Source of the DNA: Oryzias latipes
Lineage: Eukaryota > Chordata > Actinopteri > Beloniformes > Adrianichthyidae
DNA: 64,000 nt
NCBI RefSeq assembly: GCF_002234675.1
Contig: NC_019868.2
Location: 3,760,909 to 3,824,908, forward strand
Direction of reading: 5' to 3'
The notes under the pieces were generated by a model. The model was given only the letters and a program-made list of their open reading frames with translations, ran no database searches and was not told the DNA's origin. A program made the position numbers and the translations under genes. Shown here one piece after another: positions 63,876-64,000 of this stretch (the stretch's first letter is position 1; each line of letters opens with the position of its first letter).

Positions 63876-64000
63876 TTAAAGTGATTGAAAAAAAAAGACA
63901 TTATGGATAAAAATGGCTAAAAGATTTTTCCCTCCAGAATTGTCATGCGTTTGGTTGCATGTCTCTCACATTTACACCCTAAAGCAAACAGGAAATGCAG

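Overview
This is vertebrate nuclear DNA, almost certainly from a teleost fish. Genes are split into short GT-AG exons. The introns carry fish-type repeats (tRNA-derived SINEs, CR1/L2-type LINEs, Tc1-like and hAT remnants, solo LTRs, short inverted-repeat elements). The gene order rnf130 > tbc1d9b > mrnip (+) facing sqstm1 (-) matches, in mirror image, what I recall of human 5q35. The TTAA-flanked repeat that recurs here reminds me of medaka-type genomes, but I cannot fix the species.

Layout. 1-1.3 kb: last two coding exons of a goliath-family ubiquitin ligase, probably rnf130. 4.7-22.4 kb: a complete tbc1d9b gene (23 coding exons, about 1212 residues: two GRAM domains, Rab-GAP TBC domain, EF-hand). 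Its introns hold nested transposons, notably a Tc1 relic at 12.3-14.9 kb split by a 1378-bp inverted-repeat element and by a SINE. 24.9-33.1 kb: a second, partial copy of the mrnip/sqstm1 junction, consisting of a frameshifted copy of the last mrnip exon and an sqstm1 copy with three open exons (PB1 and ZZ domains, 270 codons) but no LIR or KEAP1-binding region and a broken UBA. A nearly full CR1/L2-type LINE with a 47-bp tandem array on its 5' side sits inside this copy. 33-39 kb: repeat-rich and gene-poor. 39.4-44.4 kb (-): cfap77, five coding exons. 46.9-56.2 kb (+): mrnip, seven coding exons; intron 6 holds a Tc1 element that was itself invaded by an L2-type LINE and a TTAA MITE. 56.5-58.8 kb (-): complete sqstm1 (p62), eight coding exons, 436 residues. 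59-64 kb: repeats, no gene recognised.

Biology. sqstm1 makes a selective-autophagy receptor that also feeds the KEAP1-NRF2 stress pathway; an antioxidant-response-like site lies about 0.1 kb upstream of its start codon. tbc1d9b acts on Rab GTPases. mrnip is an MRN-complex partner in DNA-damage signalling. cfap77 is an axonemal microtubule protein. mrnip and sqstm1 converge with stop codons 283 bp apart and opposed poly(A) signals about 15 bp apart.

The most notable item is the sqstm1 copy at 30-33 kb. It keeps the polymerising (PB1) and ZZ modules open with matching splice sites, has an in-frame 150-bp duplication in its linker, and lacks every cargo, LC3 and KEAP1 module. It is either a young pseudogene or a PB1-ZZ-only p62 that could interfere with the parent protein.
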